Shown one piece after another: positions 34,301-43,029 of a stretch of 64,000 bases of DNA (within the stretch, counting starts at the first letter, position 1; each line of letters begins with the position of its first letter). This stretch comes from JBEKTW01 sp049515655. GTDB lineage: Bacteria; Bacteroidota; Ignavibacteria; UBA10030; SZUA-254. The stretch is taken from NCBI GenBank assembly GCA_049515655.1, contig JBEKTW010000002.1, positions 186,001-250,000 of the forward strand. Direction: 5' to 3'. The notes under the pieces were generated by a model that was given only the letters and a program-made list of their open reading frames with translations, was not told where the DNA came from and made no database searches. A program made the position numbers and the translations under genes.

Positions 34301-35853
34301 ACATCAACGCGCTCGAGTCATTATTCCCCGAACTTGAGAACCTCAGCGGACAGATGGTCTGCAACATCACCCTCACCGGAACACCGCTCAACCCGGTCTA
34401 CAAGGGGGCGATCTCAATCAAGACTTCACGGTTCAGATTCCGGCCGAACAATATTGTCTACACCGTTTCGGGTGACCTCGAGCCCTCCGGGGACAAGCTC
34501 TCGCTCCAGAACTTCATCATCCGCAATATTCCGGAAGACCGCAGCAATGGAGAAGCGACAGTGAATGGAACGGTGAGGATGAAGAACTTCCAGATCGACT
34601 CCGTCGAGCTGGTCGCGACCGGCCAGCTCGTCGTCATGACCGACGCGACACGCCACGTCATTCAAACGATGTACGGAACGTTATTCACTGCGTTTGACCC
34701 CCCCGGGCTGAAGATTACTGGAACGCTCAAGCATCCGCGGGTGACCGGCAGAATTCTCATCAGCGACATGGATATAGTTTTCCCGCCGACAAAGGAGACG
34801 ACATTCAGCGGTTCTGCTCTCACGCTCAAGTACATCGTCATCGACACACTAGCTTCGGAGAAAGGGAAAGGACAGTTCGCCGACCGCTTCTACGGTTCGA
34901 CCGACAGCTCGGCTTCCTCTTCGTCGAAGGACATCCATTCGGCGGATACTACCCTCCTGGAAAGATTGGATTACGACCTCAGTATTGAGACGCAGGGCCC
35001 GTCGCGAATCCGCATGATCGTCACGCCAACCACTAATGAAGAGCTTTCAGCGAAGCTCGACGGAAATGTCACACTGGTCAATAACCAGGGCACTCCCACT
35101 GTCAAGGGCACCATCACCATTACACCCGGCTCATACTATTACTTTCTGAAACGGTTCGAGGCGACGGGAGATCTCCACTTCACCGGACCATGGGACAACC
35201 CTGTCCTGAACGTCACCGCAACGTACGAAGGTGTGCACCAAAAGGACAGTGTGGCTCAAAAAACAATCGTCGAGCTGGACATTTCGGGAACGCGATATCA
35301 ACCGATTCTGCAGATGTCCATGAAAGTGCAGATTGACCCGGGCAAAGACCCGGTCGATTGGGCAACCCAGGCCAAAGGCGGCGACGTACAATCGGACGCC
35401 ATTTCGTTTATCATGACCGGGAAATTCAAGGACGAGCTTACTTCTCAGGATAAAGCAAACGCGCTGTCTACGTATGGACAATCGACGAGTTCATCGGTTC
35501 TATCCGGTTTCACAACATCGTTCCTCTCCGGCGTGCTGTCCGACTTCATGCGGAAGGAGTTTCCGTTCATCAGGACAGCCGAGGTTTCATACCGCGGGGG
35601 AAGCCTGCAAGGAAGTGCCGACCTGCGGGTCACGGGGGAACTCTTCAACGGTTACTGGCGGTTCGGCGGACAGATTCTGAACGACATCGGCAACGCCAAC
35701 GTCAGCTATCAACTCAACCTCGGAGACGTTTTCAATACAAGAACGATCAGAAATGTCTTTTTTGAGTTCGAGCATAAAGTCGAAGGCACAGAATCCTCCG
35801 AAGACCGTAAACTTACAAATACCGCGCGCATTTATTATCGATTCTCTTTTTGA
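31336..35853 (+). CDS. TamB-like translocation/assembly protein (DUF490)
   Basis: A very long envelope protein of 1505 residues. It has one N-terminal anchor (about 5-30) and then repeating beta-rich segments typical of AsmA/TamB-type proteins, which form a hydrophobic groove bridging the inner and outer membranes. The C-terminal 350 residues match the TamB domain: a TPTVKGTITITPGSYYYF stretch, LNVTATYEG and a DRKLTNTARIYYRFSF end strand. Such proteins serve phospholipid transport or outer-membrane protein assembly. It follows the heptose genes by 15 bases and precedes rnr by three bases, so it is likely co-transcribed. No TamA partner is in the window. Confidence 0.9.
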   Translation: MKVVKTILKVIGVSAGILFLLLILIATITQTNFFKDRLRTIVVSSLSTKANVQLHLGTIRGNFITGIEIDSLAIDYGEVKLLSTGPINLEHDPLALLRKSIVVNRLTVQHPSITLIRSLTGEWNFAKLLGSSGDTSHSAFDWSIILKNVELKDGTISLIDFASLASPDHDTSRPGEVEYHNFSLHDVNLNLSAAIRTDNISAVIQSASFLSVTPEFQLSRFSGEFKADREGIGMRNVVIQTGKSSLQFSAAMSGPNVFKGINIASYQFDPVQLQLNARNVDFSELKSFLPALEPFEGSSALDLEASGEFGNLNIKHMNLRTQSSSLKLAGTLKNLHHPDDLRLDVLIGDSRVDPADVAKLLPSSHLPAFEGVGQLSLFAQYVGKPLDFKATVSMKGEHGDLSLSGQMNLTHGLPQYDLTFSTNKLDVGTILSVKSLPGVMSTRGELKGEGFSLDSLSAHLKLNIDSGKIRNFAIAHSQINVDAWPHRFQYTSSVNLGGMTADAKGKINLTNPDLPAWEGVLTFGSLDLSRIFPDSKFETNLSFTTKLNGSGTTIDDLSTDAAITLLPSILNHHSFSRQDVHLVLDQHDGRNKHLSIQSAISDVELNGQFDLDLLASILPELAETFVHKMIGHAGGTDTTASENKQVLRTVARHGTGQLLQDFTYHITLKNLEPLADIVGEIPFNAKGDFNGSLRGTDKRLSFNLNGALDESFLGTIKSGILIHNCGIRIQADSLSTMRTLEQLATNIDVNIQSGLLNSVSLANVHARFDYRQAEGWCTLKGVVDSVYDVNLHGRVALQPRTYAFDVDTFAVSTEALKWENENDIQVRLNAEGCRVMHAMMKHGPESFALTGSLDSSGKCDLKLSVRNFLLSELDSLIHPHGIHQHEIGFAGSADADIDLSGTTDAPVIDAAATGRNVLYKRTSVGNIAASIRYRDHLATIDMKVKSALTDTTPQLLVKGVVPMDLALKCVDERFLDKEQQLEITSKNFNINALESLFPELENLSGQMVCNITLTGTPLNPVYKGAISIKTSRFRFRPNNIVYTVSGDLEPSGDKLSLQNFIIRNIPEDRSNGEATVNGTVRMKNFQIDSVELVATGQLVVMTDATRHVIQTMYGTLFTAFDPPGLKITGTLKHPRVTGRILISDMDIVFPPTKETTFSGSALTLKYIVIDTLASEKGKGQFADRFYGSTDSSASSSSKDIHSADTTLLERLDYDLSIETQGPSRIRMIVTPTTNEELSAKLDGNVTLVNNQGTPTVKGTITITPGSYYYFLKRFEATGDLHFTGPWDNPVLNVTATYEGVHQKDSVAQKTIVELDISGTRYQPILQMSMKVQIDPGKDPVDWATQAKGGDVQSDAISFIMTGKFKDELTSQDKANALSTYGQSTSSSVLSGFTTSFLSGVLSDFMRKEFPFIRTAEVSYRGGSLQGSADLRVTGELFNGYWRFGGQILNDIGNANVSYQLNLGDVFNTRTIRNVFFEFEHKVEGTESSEDRKLTNTARIYYRFSF

Positions 35854-35856
35854 ACC

Positions 35857-38010
35857 ATGACCGAACGACATCCCGACGATCTCAAAGAACGTCTTTTGCA
35901 GTTTTTCGCCAGTCACCCGCGCGAGCATTTCACTGTAGAAGAGCTCGCCCGCCGTCTCTCCATCAAACACAAAGATGAAGCGCGCGCATTGGGGGGATTA
36001 TTGAACGAATTCTTTCAATCCAAACTTATCGACCGTATTCACCGAAAACGCTACGGCCATTTGTCTCCCCCCCGTTCTCATACCGCGACCGGAATTATAA
36101 AACTCGCGAAACAGGGGCACGGCACTGTCGACCTCCTCCCGCCGCATCAGGGCCGGGTGTTTATCCAGAATCCAAATCTCGGGACGGCGCTTGACGGTGA
36201 TACGGTGAGCGTAGCACTATTTGCGACACCTAGTCCGGTGATGGTGAAGGGACAGGCGACATCTCTCGAGGGCGAAATTGTTGATATCGTCGAACGGAGC
36301 AGGCAGCCGGTCGTCGGCGTCATCGAAAAGGGCCACGATTTCTTCTTCGTCGCGCCCGATGACCGCCGCATAGGACGCGATATCTACATCGCGAAGACAA
36401 AAACGATGGGGGCTCGGCCGGGGCAGAAGGTCGTCGCGGTCATAGATGAATGGACTTCCCGCCAGCTCAATCCTGAAGGCCATATTGTCGAAGTACTCGG
36501 GAAGTCGGGCGAAGTCCGCGCCGAGATGGCTTCCGTCGCGCGACAATTCCAGCTACCGCTACACTTTCCGAAGGATGTTCTCGCCGAGGCGGAGAAGACC
36601 GACGCAGCCATACCGAAGGAGGAGTACAAGAGACGCCTTGACCTGCGCGGGCATGTCTGTTTCACAATCGACCCCGAGGACGCCAAGGATTTCGACGATG
36701 CCGTTTCTCTCGAAGTGCAGAACGACGGGGATTTCCTTCTCGGCGTTCATATCGCCGACGTCAGCCACTATGTCAGCGAAGGGTCGGCTCTGGACGTCGA
36801 GGCGCTCAAACGCGGCACGAGCGTCTACCTCGCCGACGAGGTGATTCCTATGCTTCCGGAAAATATCTCGAACAATCTTTGCAGCTTGCGGCCGAACGTC
36901 GACCGTTTGACGTACAGCACGATGATGACGGTCAGTCCCCGCGGAATGGTCAAGGGGTCGCGGATCGTGAAAAGCGTCATTCACAGCAAACGGCGGTTCA
37001 CCTACGAGGAAGTGCAAAAAATCATCACGACCGGCCGCGGGATTCATGCGGAAATAATCGGGCAAATGCATAAGCTCAGTCAGATCCTGCACCAGAAGCG
37101 AATGAAAGAAGGAAGCATCGACTTCGAAACCGTTGAAACGAAATTTCGATTCGACGACAAGGGGCAACCGACGGAAATAATAAAGAAAGAGCGCCTTGAC
37201 GCACATCGGTTGGTCGAAGAATTCATGCTGCTTGCCAACCAGGTCGTCGCAAGACATATCGGCGTCGCCAAAAAAGAAGAAAACATCCGGCCGTTCATTT
37301 ATCGCATCCATGATACACCCGACCCCGATAAGCTGCGCGACCTTGCCTCGTTTGTCGAACACCTCGGCTATTCGTTGAGTCTGGACGGCGGCGTGACATC
37401 GCGCGCCCTCCAAAAACTCCTCAGGGACGTCAAGGGCAAGGAGGAGGAAACCGTTATCAATGAAGTTGCGATCAGGTCCATGGCCAAGGCGATCTACTCG
37501 GAAACCAATATCGGTCACTTCGGGCTCGGGTTCCGGTACTACACGCATTTCACGTCTCCCATTCGCCGCTATCCCGATCTGATCGTCCACAGGCTCCTGC
37601 ACGAATACGAGCAGAAGATGGCGCACAAACGGCGGCAGCAATTCCTAGAGATTCTTCCAACGATTTGCAAACAGTCCTCGGACATGGAACGTGTCGCCAT
37701 GGAAGCCGAACGCGCCTCGGTAAAGGTCATGCAGGTGGAGTACATGAAGCGCCACGTCGGCGACGAATTCCATGCCATTATCTCCGGCGTGACGAATTTC
37801 GGCATGTTTGTCGAGATTACCGACCTGCTAGTTGAAGGACTCGTCCGTGTCAGGGATATGAAAGACGATTACTACGTGTACGATGAGAAACATTATTCAC
37901 TCATCGGCCGCCGGACAAAGAAACGCTATCGCCTGGGAGATAAGGTCAAAGTCCAGGTCGTCCGCGTCGACCCCGAGAACCGTGAGATCGATTTTGTTCT
38001 TGTGGAATGA
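35857..38010 (+). CDS. rnr: Ribonuclease R
   Basis: A 3'-5' exoribonuclease able to degrade structured RNA. The order is an N-terminal winged helix (LLQFFASHPREHFTVEELA), cold-shock domains, the RNB catalytic domain with ITIDPEDAKDFDDAV-type Asp cluster at about 265-285, and a C-terminal S1 domain (GVTNFGMFVEITDLLVEGLV). 717 residues, usual for the family, ending without the long basic tail of E. coli RNase R. It is the last gene of the rfaE1-rfaE2-tamB operon. Confidence 0.95.
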   Translation: MTERHPDDLKERLLQFFASHPREHFTVEELARRLSIKHKDEARALGGLLNEFFQSKLIDRIHRKRYGHLSPPRSHTATGIIKLAKQGHGTVDLLPPHQGRVFIQNPNLGTALDGDTVSVALFATPSPVMVKGQATSLEGEIVDIVERSRQPVVGVIEKGHDFFFVAPDDRRIGRDIYIAKTKTMGARPGQKVVAVIDEWTSRQLNPEGHIVEVLGKSGEVRAEMASVARQFQLPLHFPKDVLAEAEKTDAAIPKEEYKRRLDLRGHVCFTIDPEDAKDFDDAVSLEVQNDGDFLLGVHIADVSHYVSEGSALDVEALKRGTSVYLADEVIPMLPENISNNLCSLRPNVDRLTYSTMMTVSPRGMVKGSRIVKSVIHSKRRFTYEEVQKIITTGRGIHAEIIGQMHKLSQILHQKRMKEGSIDFETVETKFRFDDKGQPTEIIKKERLDAHRLVEEFMLLANQVVARHIGVAKKEENIRPFIYRIHDTPDPDKLRDLASFVEHLGYSLSLDGGVTSRALQKLLRDVKGKEEETVINEVAIRSMAKAIYSETNIGHFGLGFRYYTHFTSPIRRYPDLIVHRLLHEYEQKMAHKRRQQFLEILPTICKQSSDMERVAMEAERASVKVMQVEYMKRHVGDEFHAIISGVTNFGMFVEITDLLVEGLVRVRDMKDDYYVYDEKHYSLIGRRTKKRYRLGDKVKVQVVRVDPENREIDFVLVE

Positions 38011-38120
38011 TTCCCGCATTCGACCTCGCCCGCAGATCATCGAGCATATCGACCCGCAATCATTGAATAACGTGTGCGATATAGATTGGTGGATGGCATG
38101 AACGGTCAGAACCGCTGATG

Positions 38121-38306
38121 ACCGCTGATTACGCTGATGACACCTGATGAATTTGATGAAGACGAATTATGATAAAAAAAAGCACGACATGCAATCAGGT
38201 GTGCGACAAAACAATCAACGGTATCATTTCATCATAACAATCAGCGGTTCAGACAGTGACCGCTGATTACGCTGATAACAGATGATGAATTTGATGAAGA
38301 AGAGTC
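38121..38306. repeat. Dispersed repeat, left of the GxxExxY gene
   Basis: One full unit (38121-38258) and the start of a second (38259-38306). Units begin ACCGCTGATTACGCTGAT, pass through TGATGAATTTGATGAAGA and TGCGACAAAACAATCA, and end ATCAGCGGTTCAGACAGTG. Related units lie right of the gene. Apart from repeats, 38011-38339 holds no gene. Confidence 0.9.
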
Positions 38307-38339
38307 TTTATAATAATCTTTCTTGGGGGAGGATGAAAC

Positions 38340-38771
38340 ATGATCAAAGAAGAATACAAGTATTCGGCGATCACTGAAAAGATCATCGGGTGCGCAATAA
38401 AGGTACATAATACGCTGGGGAACGGATTTCAAGAGGTGATCTATCAGCGAGCCTTGGCAATTGAATTCGGGAAAGCAGGTCTGGGGTTTTCCAGAGAAGC
38501 AGAAATGCAGATTTACTATGAAGGGGAAGACATTGGAACACGTCGCGTGGATTTTCTTGCGGAGGGAAAGATATTGGTGGAGCTCAAAGCGCTAACACAA
38601 GTAGAAGACGTTCATCTTGCACAGGCGTTGAATTACTTGGAAGCTCTTGACTTAGAGATCGGTCTACTGATTAATTTTGGTGCGAAGAAGCTTGAGTTTA
38701 AACGACTCACAAATGAGAAAAAGCTTGCAATCAAGCGCGGGACAGAGAAATCACCAGCATCGAGCTATTGA
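38340..38771 (+). CDS. GxxExxY protein (PD-(D/E)XK-like)
   Basis: A 143-residue protein of the GxxExxY family, whose name motif is seen here as GFQEVIY. The core RRVDFLAEGKILVELKA has the Asp and Glu-x-Lys of PD-(D/E)XK nucleases. The biochemical role of the family is not established; members are often found many times in one genome, set within repeats, as here. A ribosome site GGGGGAGG precedes the ATG. No partner gene is evident. Confidence 0.9.
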   Translation: MIKEEYKYSAITEKIIGCAIKVHNTLGNGFQEVIYQRALAIEFGKAGLGFSREAEMQIYYEGEDIGTRRVDFLAEGKILVELKALTQVEDVHLAQALNYLEALDLEIGLLINFGAKKLEFKRLTNEKKLAIKRGTEKSPASSY

Positions 38772-39019
38772 GAGCATCAACGGTATCATTTCATCATAAC
38801 AATCAGCGGTATCATTTCATCATATAAATCAGCGGTTCAGACAGTGACCGCTGATTTCGCTGATAACAGATGATGAATTTGATGAAGATGAATCTTGATA
38901 ACAAAAGACACGATATGCAATCCGGTATGCGACAAAACAATCAGCGGTATCATTTCATCATATAAATCAGCGGTTCAGACAAATGACAGCGGATGACCGC
39001 TGATTACGCTGATAACACA
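38772..39019. repeat. Dispersed repeats, right of the GxxExxY gene
   Basis: A unit of about 148 bp (38847-38994) and the start of another (38995-39019), preceded by two short copies of the ATCATTTCATCATA/ATCAGCGG part. They are the same sequence family and orientation as those at 38121-38306. Confidence 0.9.
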
Positions 39020-39024
39020 TGATT

Positions 39025-39052
39025 TTGAGACGTGACCTATTTTTCTTATATT
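39025..39052 (+). promoter_or_regulatory. Promoter of the TRAP transporter operon
   Basis: TTGAGA (39025-39030), 16 bases, TATATT (39047-39052). It lies at the edge of the dispersed repeat. It rules out the in-frame ATG at 39019 as the start of the next gene. Confidence 0.45.
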
Positions 39053-39066
39053 CATTCCACATTTCG

Positions 39067-39930
39067 ATGTCCATGAGACTATTCCATTTTTCCATACTCA
39101 TTGCTTTTCTCTTCGCCGGATGCATCCAGCGCATCGCCATCAGCTCCGTCGGCGGAATCATGGATAACGGATTCACCGTCCTCAACGAGGAACAGGATTT
39201 GACGATAGCCGAACAGAGCATCGCATCAAATCTCAAGCTGCTCGAGGCAATCATGAAGAGTGACCCGGAAAACGAACATTTCCTTCTCCTGGCCTCCATG
39301 GGATACTCGAGCTACGCCCTCGGTTTCGCGGAAGATGATAGCCTGAACCGAGCACGCATGTTCTACCTACGGGGAAAGGAGTATGGCTTGAAAATCCTCC
39401 GGAAAAACACGCGGTTTGCAGGCGCACTCGACAAAGACATCAATGAGTTTCGTACCGCACTATTGACCTTTTCCCCGGATGACGTCCCTGCCATCTTTTG
39501 GACCGCCGTCGGATGGGGAAGCGCCATCAGTCTGAGTCTCACCGACCCCGCAAGCATTGCAGAACTTCCCCGGGTTGAAGCCATGATGAATTTTGTGGTC
39601 GACCACGACCCGGGCTATTTCTACGGCGGGGCGCATTTCTTTCTCGGAACATTGTATGGTAGCCGGCCGAAAATGCTCGGGGGAAACCCCGATACGTCAA
39701 AGATGCACTTTGAGAAATGTCTGCAAATCAACGGGGGAAGATTTCTCATGACATTTGTCTATTATGCACGATCGTACGCCGTCCAGACCCAGGACCGGGA
39801 TTTGTTTGAGAGTCTGCTCATACGCATCGACACTGCCTCGATAAATATTCTGCCCGAAGCCCGTCTCTCGAATGCAATCGCGAAGAAAAAAGCAAGATTG
39901 CTTCGGGCTAAAATCGACGATTTGTTCTAG
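39067..39930 (+). CDS. TRAP transporter-associated lipoprotein, TatT-like
   Basis: A helical-repeat periplasmic lipoprotein of the type found with TRAP transporters. The ATG at 39067 (or 39073) gives a short lipoprotein signal with FLFAGC. The body is alpha-helical, with TPR-like helices (for example LLLASMGYSSYALGFAEDDS and GAHFFLGTLYGSRPKMLGG). In the family the protein forms a trimer that may hand hydrophobic ligands to the binding subunit DctP. It is followed 40 bases later by dctP, then dctQ and dctM, a full TatT-DctPQM set. Confidence 0.85.
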   Translation: MSMRLFHFSILIAFLFAGCIQRIAISSVGGIMDNGFTVLNEEQDLTIAEQSIASNLKLLEAIMKSDPENEHFLLLASMGYSSYALGFAEDDSLNRARMFYLRGKEYGLKILRKNTRFAGALDKDINEFRTALLTFSPDDVPAIFWTAVGWGSAISLSLTDPASIAELPRVEAMMNFVVDHDPGYFYGGAHFFLGTLYGSRPKMLGGNPDTSKMHFEKCLQINGGRFLMTFVYYARSYAVQTQDRDLFESLLIRIDTASINILPEARLSNAIAKKKARLLRAKIDDLF

Positions 39931-39969
39931 GCATTGCTTTTTCATCCATTTGCATCGAAGGAGATTACA

Positions 39970-41001
39970 TTGACAAAGAGAAGTATCCGGATCCACCTAG
40001 GTACATTCGCCGCAATTCTTCTATCGACATATTCTCTCGTCGCCCAGCAGTACACGATCAAGTTCGCTACGCTGGCGACGGAGGGCAGCACGTGGATTAA
40101 CGTGATGAACGAGTACGACCAGGCAATACGCAGGGAAAGCGGCGGCAGAGTCGGTTTCAAGATTTACGCGAACGGAGTGCAGGGAGATGAGAAGGACGTC
40201 CTGCGTAAGATCCGGTTAGGGCAACTCCACGGGGCCGGGATCACCGGCGTCGGCATCGGTGAAATCGCAAAAGACGTGCGCATCCTGGATGCACCGTTCC
40301 TGTTCAAATCCAGCGATGAAGTGGACAGCGTCAGCAATCAATTTCACGAACTGTTCGAGAAGTCCTTTGAGGACGGCGGATTCGTCCTCCTGGGGTGGGC
40401 TGAAGTGGGCTTCGTCTATATCTTCACGAATTCTCAGGTGACGACTCCCGCTGAATTGAAGGGCGTCAGGATGTGGATGTGGGAAGGCGACCCCATCGCC
40501 GAGGCGCTGTTCAGCGTGGTCGGAGTCCATCCCATCCCCCTGTCGATCACCGACGTCATGACCTCTCTCCAGACGAAATTGATCGACGGGATTTATTCAC
40601 CGCCGTTTGAATGTATCGCGCTCCAGTGGTTTACACGCGTGAAGTATATGCTTGATGTCCCGCTCGCCGATGCACAGGGAGCGATTGTCGTCTCAAAGAG
40701 TAAATTCGACCAGTTTCCGAAAGACATACAGGATATTCTCCTGAACAACGGAAAAACCTATTTCACGAAATTGACCCGGATGAGCCGTGAGGACAATACC
40801 AAAGCTGTAGAAACGCTGAAAAAGAACGGTATCCAGATGACCAGCGTGACAGACAAGGACCTTCTAGCCCAGTACGATGAAATCGGCAGGAAAGCCCGTC
40901 GTATGCTCATCGGAAAATTATACGACGAAAAACTTCTGAACGACGCGGAAGCCGCCGTCCAGGTCGTCCGCTCGAAGAGCGCCACGAAGAAATCGAAGTA
41001 A
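39970..41001 (+). CDS. dctP: TRAP transporter substrate-binding protein DctP
   Basis: The periplasmic solute receptor of a TRAP transporter. The probable start is TTG at 39970, eight bases after an AAGGAG site; it gives a signal peptide ending LVAQQ. IKFATLATEGSTW begins the mature fold. The carboxylate-binding Arg is likely within LKGVRMWMWEGDP, and a later GIYSPPFECIALQWF segment lines the site. 343 residues. The ligand, most likely an organic acid or other anion, cannot be read. Confidence 0.9.
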   Translation: MTKRSIRIHLGTFAAILLSTYSLVAQQYTIKFATLATEGSTWINVMNEYDQAIRRESGGRVGFKIYANGVQGDEKDVLRKIRLGQLHGAGITGVGIGEIAKDVRILDAPFLFKSSDEVDSVSNQFHELFEKSFEDGGFVLLGWAEVGFVYIFTNSQVTTPAELKGVRMWMWEGDPIAEALFSVVGVHPIPLSITDVMTSLQTKLIDGIYSPPFECIALQWFTRVKYMLDVPLADAQGAIVVSKSKFDQFPKDIQDILLNNGKTYFTKLTRMSREDNTKAVETLKKNGIQMTSVTDKDLLAQYDEIGRKARRMLIGKLYDEKLLNDAEAAVQVVRSKSATKKSK

Positions 41002-41038
41002 ATTCCCGGACCTTCTTCACTTCGTCCATCGCCGCCTG

Positions 41039-41563
41039 GTGAAACTCCTTTCGTTTATAGAAAAAATTCTCACGGCAATTGAAGCAGGCATCATCGTTGT
41101 GCTCCTGGGTTCCATGGTCGTCCTCGCATTTCTCCAGGTCATTCTCCGCAATGTCTTTTCGTTCGGATTTCTCTGGGCCGACCCGCTCCTCCGGTACATG
41201 GTGGTGTGGGTTGGTTTCCTCGGGGCAGCGATCGCGACAAAGGAAGAGAAACATCTCGGAATCGACTTACTGAATCGTTTCATGGGACCGCGAACCCTTC
41301 ACGCCGTCAAAATCATCGTTGAAGGCTTTGCAATGGTCATCGCGTATCTCCTCATGCGGGCTGCATTTCAATTTCTCTTTGAGGGCATTGCCGTAGAGGA
41401 GAAAGACCTTTTTGACCTCCCGAAGAGGCTTTTCTTCGCGATCATACCCGTCGGATTCGGTCTCATCACGCTCCATTTCTTTATCCGTCTCATCTTCCAC
41501 TTTCACAGGTTGTTCAGCGGACAAAAGATGCCGGAGCGACAACCGTCAAATCCACTGCCCTAG
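41039..41563 (+). CDS. dctQ: TRAP transporter small permease DctQ
   Basis: The four-helix small membrane subunit of the TRAP transporter, 174 residues from a GTG start. QVILRNVFSFGFLWADPLLRY is the conserved segment between helix 2 and 3 (family motif R....p..W..E). It lies 37 bases after dctP and 8 bases before dctM. Confidence 0.9.
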   Translation: MKLLSFIEKILTAIEAGIIVVLLGSMVVLAFLQVILRNVFSFGFLWADPLLRYMVVWVGFLGAAIATKEEKHLGIDLLNRFMGPRTLHAVKIIVEGFAMVIAYLLMRAAFQFLFEGIAVEEKDLFDLPKRLFFAIIPVGFGLITLHFFIRLIFHFHRLFSGQKMPERQPSNPLP

Positions 41564-41571
41564 ACGGACCG

Positions 41572-42849
41572 ATGGAACTGATCGTCGTTGGCGTCATCAT
41601 TATTCTCCTCGCACTCCTCGGTGCACCGCTATTCTCGTTGATCGGGGCGCTCGCTCTCTATTTGTTTACGACCTCGGGGGGCGAGTCAAAATTCGTTATC
41701 GCGGAACTTACCCGGCTTGCCGAGTTTCCCTCGCTGATCGCGATCCCACTGTTCACGTTCGCCGGCTATCTCCTTGCCGAGAGCAAAACACCCCAGCGGC
41801 TGGTGAATCTGTCGCAGGCGGTCGTCGGTTCGATTCCCGGCGGACTCGCGGTGGTCGCACTCTTTTCCTGCGCGATCTTCACGGCGTTTACGGGAGCTTC
41901 CGGAGTCACGATTATCGCGCTGGGCGGCCTCCTCTTCCCCATCATGCTGAAGCAAGGATATCCTGAAAAATTTTCCCTCGGCCTTCTCACGACAAGCGGA
42001 AGTCTGGGACTGTTGTTCCCTCCCAGTTTGCCGATCATTCTGTACGGGCTCGTCGCGCAGATCTCGATAGATAAGTTGTTTATCGCGGGGCTGGTTCCCG
42101 GACTCCTCCTCGTGGTACTCCTCAGCGCGTATGCGCTCATAGTGAGTTTCCGCTCGACGATCCAGCGCACTCCCTTCGAGTGGAGAAACGTGGCGCGCCG
42201 TCTCCGCGAGTCGATATGGGAAATCCCCCTGCCGTTCATCGTCATCGGGGGAATCTACGGCGGGATTTTTACCGCGACGGAAGCTGCAGCCGTGACGGCG
42301 TTCTACGTCCTGATCATCGAAGTGTTCGTCTACAAGGACCTGAAGCTCTTCAGCGACGTGCCGCGGGTGATGCAGAAGAGTATGCTGCTGGTCGGCGCGA
42401 TCTTTGTGGTGCTCGGGACTGCCCTCGGATTGACGAATTACTTCATCGACGAGCAGATTCCGCAGAAGCTCTTCGAGTGGATCCGGCAATTCATCGAGAA
42501 CAAATACACGTTCCTCGTGCTGTTGAACTGCATCCTTCTCGTCATCAACATGATCGAAATCTTTTCGGCAATCATCATCATCGTCCCCCTCATCATCCCG
42601 ATTGCCAACCAGTATGGCGTTGACCCCGTTCACCTGGGGATTATCTTCCTGCTCAACCTGGAAATCGGCTACATGCTTCCACCGCTGGGCCTCAACCTGT
42701 TTCTCGGTAGTCTCCGCTTCGAGCGACCGATGACGAAGATGTATCGTGTGACGCTCCCCTTCATAGCAATTCTCTTTGCGATGCTGCTCGTGGTGACCTA
42801 CTTCCCCGAGTTGAGTCTCTGGCTGGTTCAATTGGTTGGAACGCGGTAG
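41572..42849 (+). CDS. dctM: TRAP transporter large permease DctM
   Basis: The sodium-coupled transport subunit with about 12 helices, 425 residues. AGASGVTIIALG-like helical hairpin (GASGVTIIALGGLLFPIM), FPPSLPIILYGL and YGGIFTATEAAAVTAFY are typical ion-transporter-superfamily motifs. Cells use such transporters for high-affinity uptake of organic acids. It ends the tatT-dctP-dctQ-dctM cluster. Confidence 0.95.
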   Translation: MELIVVGVIIILLALLGAPLFSLIGALALYLFTTSGGESKFVIAELTRLAEFPSLIAIPLFTFAGYLLAESKTPQRLVNLSQAVVGSIPGGLAVVALFSCAIFTAFTGASGVTIIALGGLLFPIMLKQGYPEKFSLGLLTTSGSLGLLFPPSLPIILYGLVAQISIDKLFIAGLVPGLLLVVLLSAYALIVSFRSTIQRTPFEWRNVARRLRESIWEIPLPFIVIGGIYGGIFTATEAAAVTAFYVLIIEVFVYKDLKLFSDVPRVMQKSMLLVGAIFVVLGTALGLTNYFIDEQIPQKLFEWIRQFIENKYTFLVLLNCILLVINMIEIFSAIIIIVPLIIPIANQYGVDPVHLGIIFLLNLEIGYMLPPLGLNLFLGSLRFERPMTKMYRVTLPFIAILFAMLLVVTYFPELSLWLVQLVGTR

Positions 42850-43029
42850 TTCCCCCTTGTTGCAGTGAAATCCACTGAGAGAAGAAACTTACTTTCCGCC
42901 TGGAACGCACTTCTATCGGATCAAGCCGGCACGTTCACGGATGTGAAGGAAATGCGGTTTGATTTCAATCTGTAAGATCAATAGTGTACGCTCTGAAATG
43001 TTCATCCTCCCCGATGTACCTTGCTTCCC

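Noticed and set aside
36559..37641. 360-codon open frame on the minus strand inside rnr
   Set aside because: Lies wholly in a well-supported RNase R gene, and its protein has no recognisable motif; a codon-bias shadow.
41686..42831. 381-codon minus-strand frame inside dctM
   Set aside because: Very charged sequence typical of the complement of a hydrophobic transporter gene.
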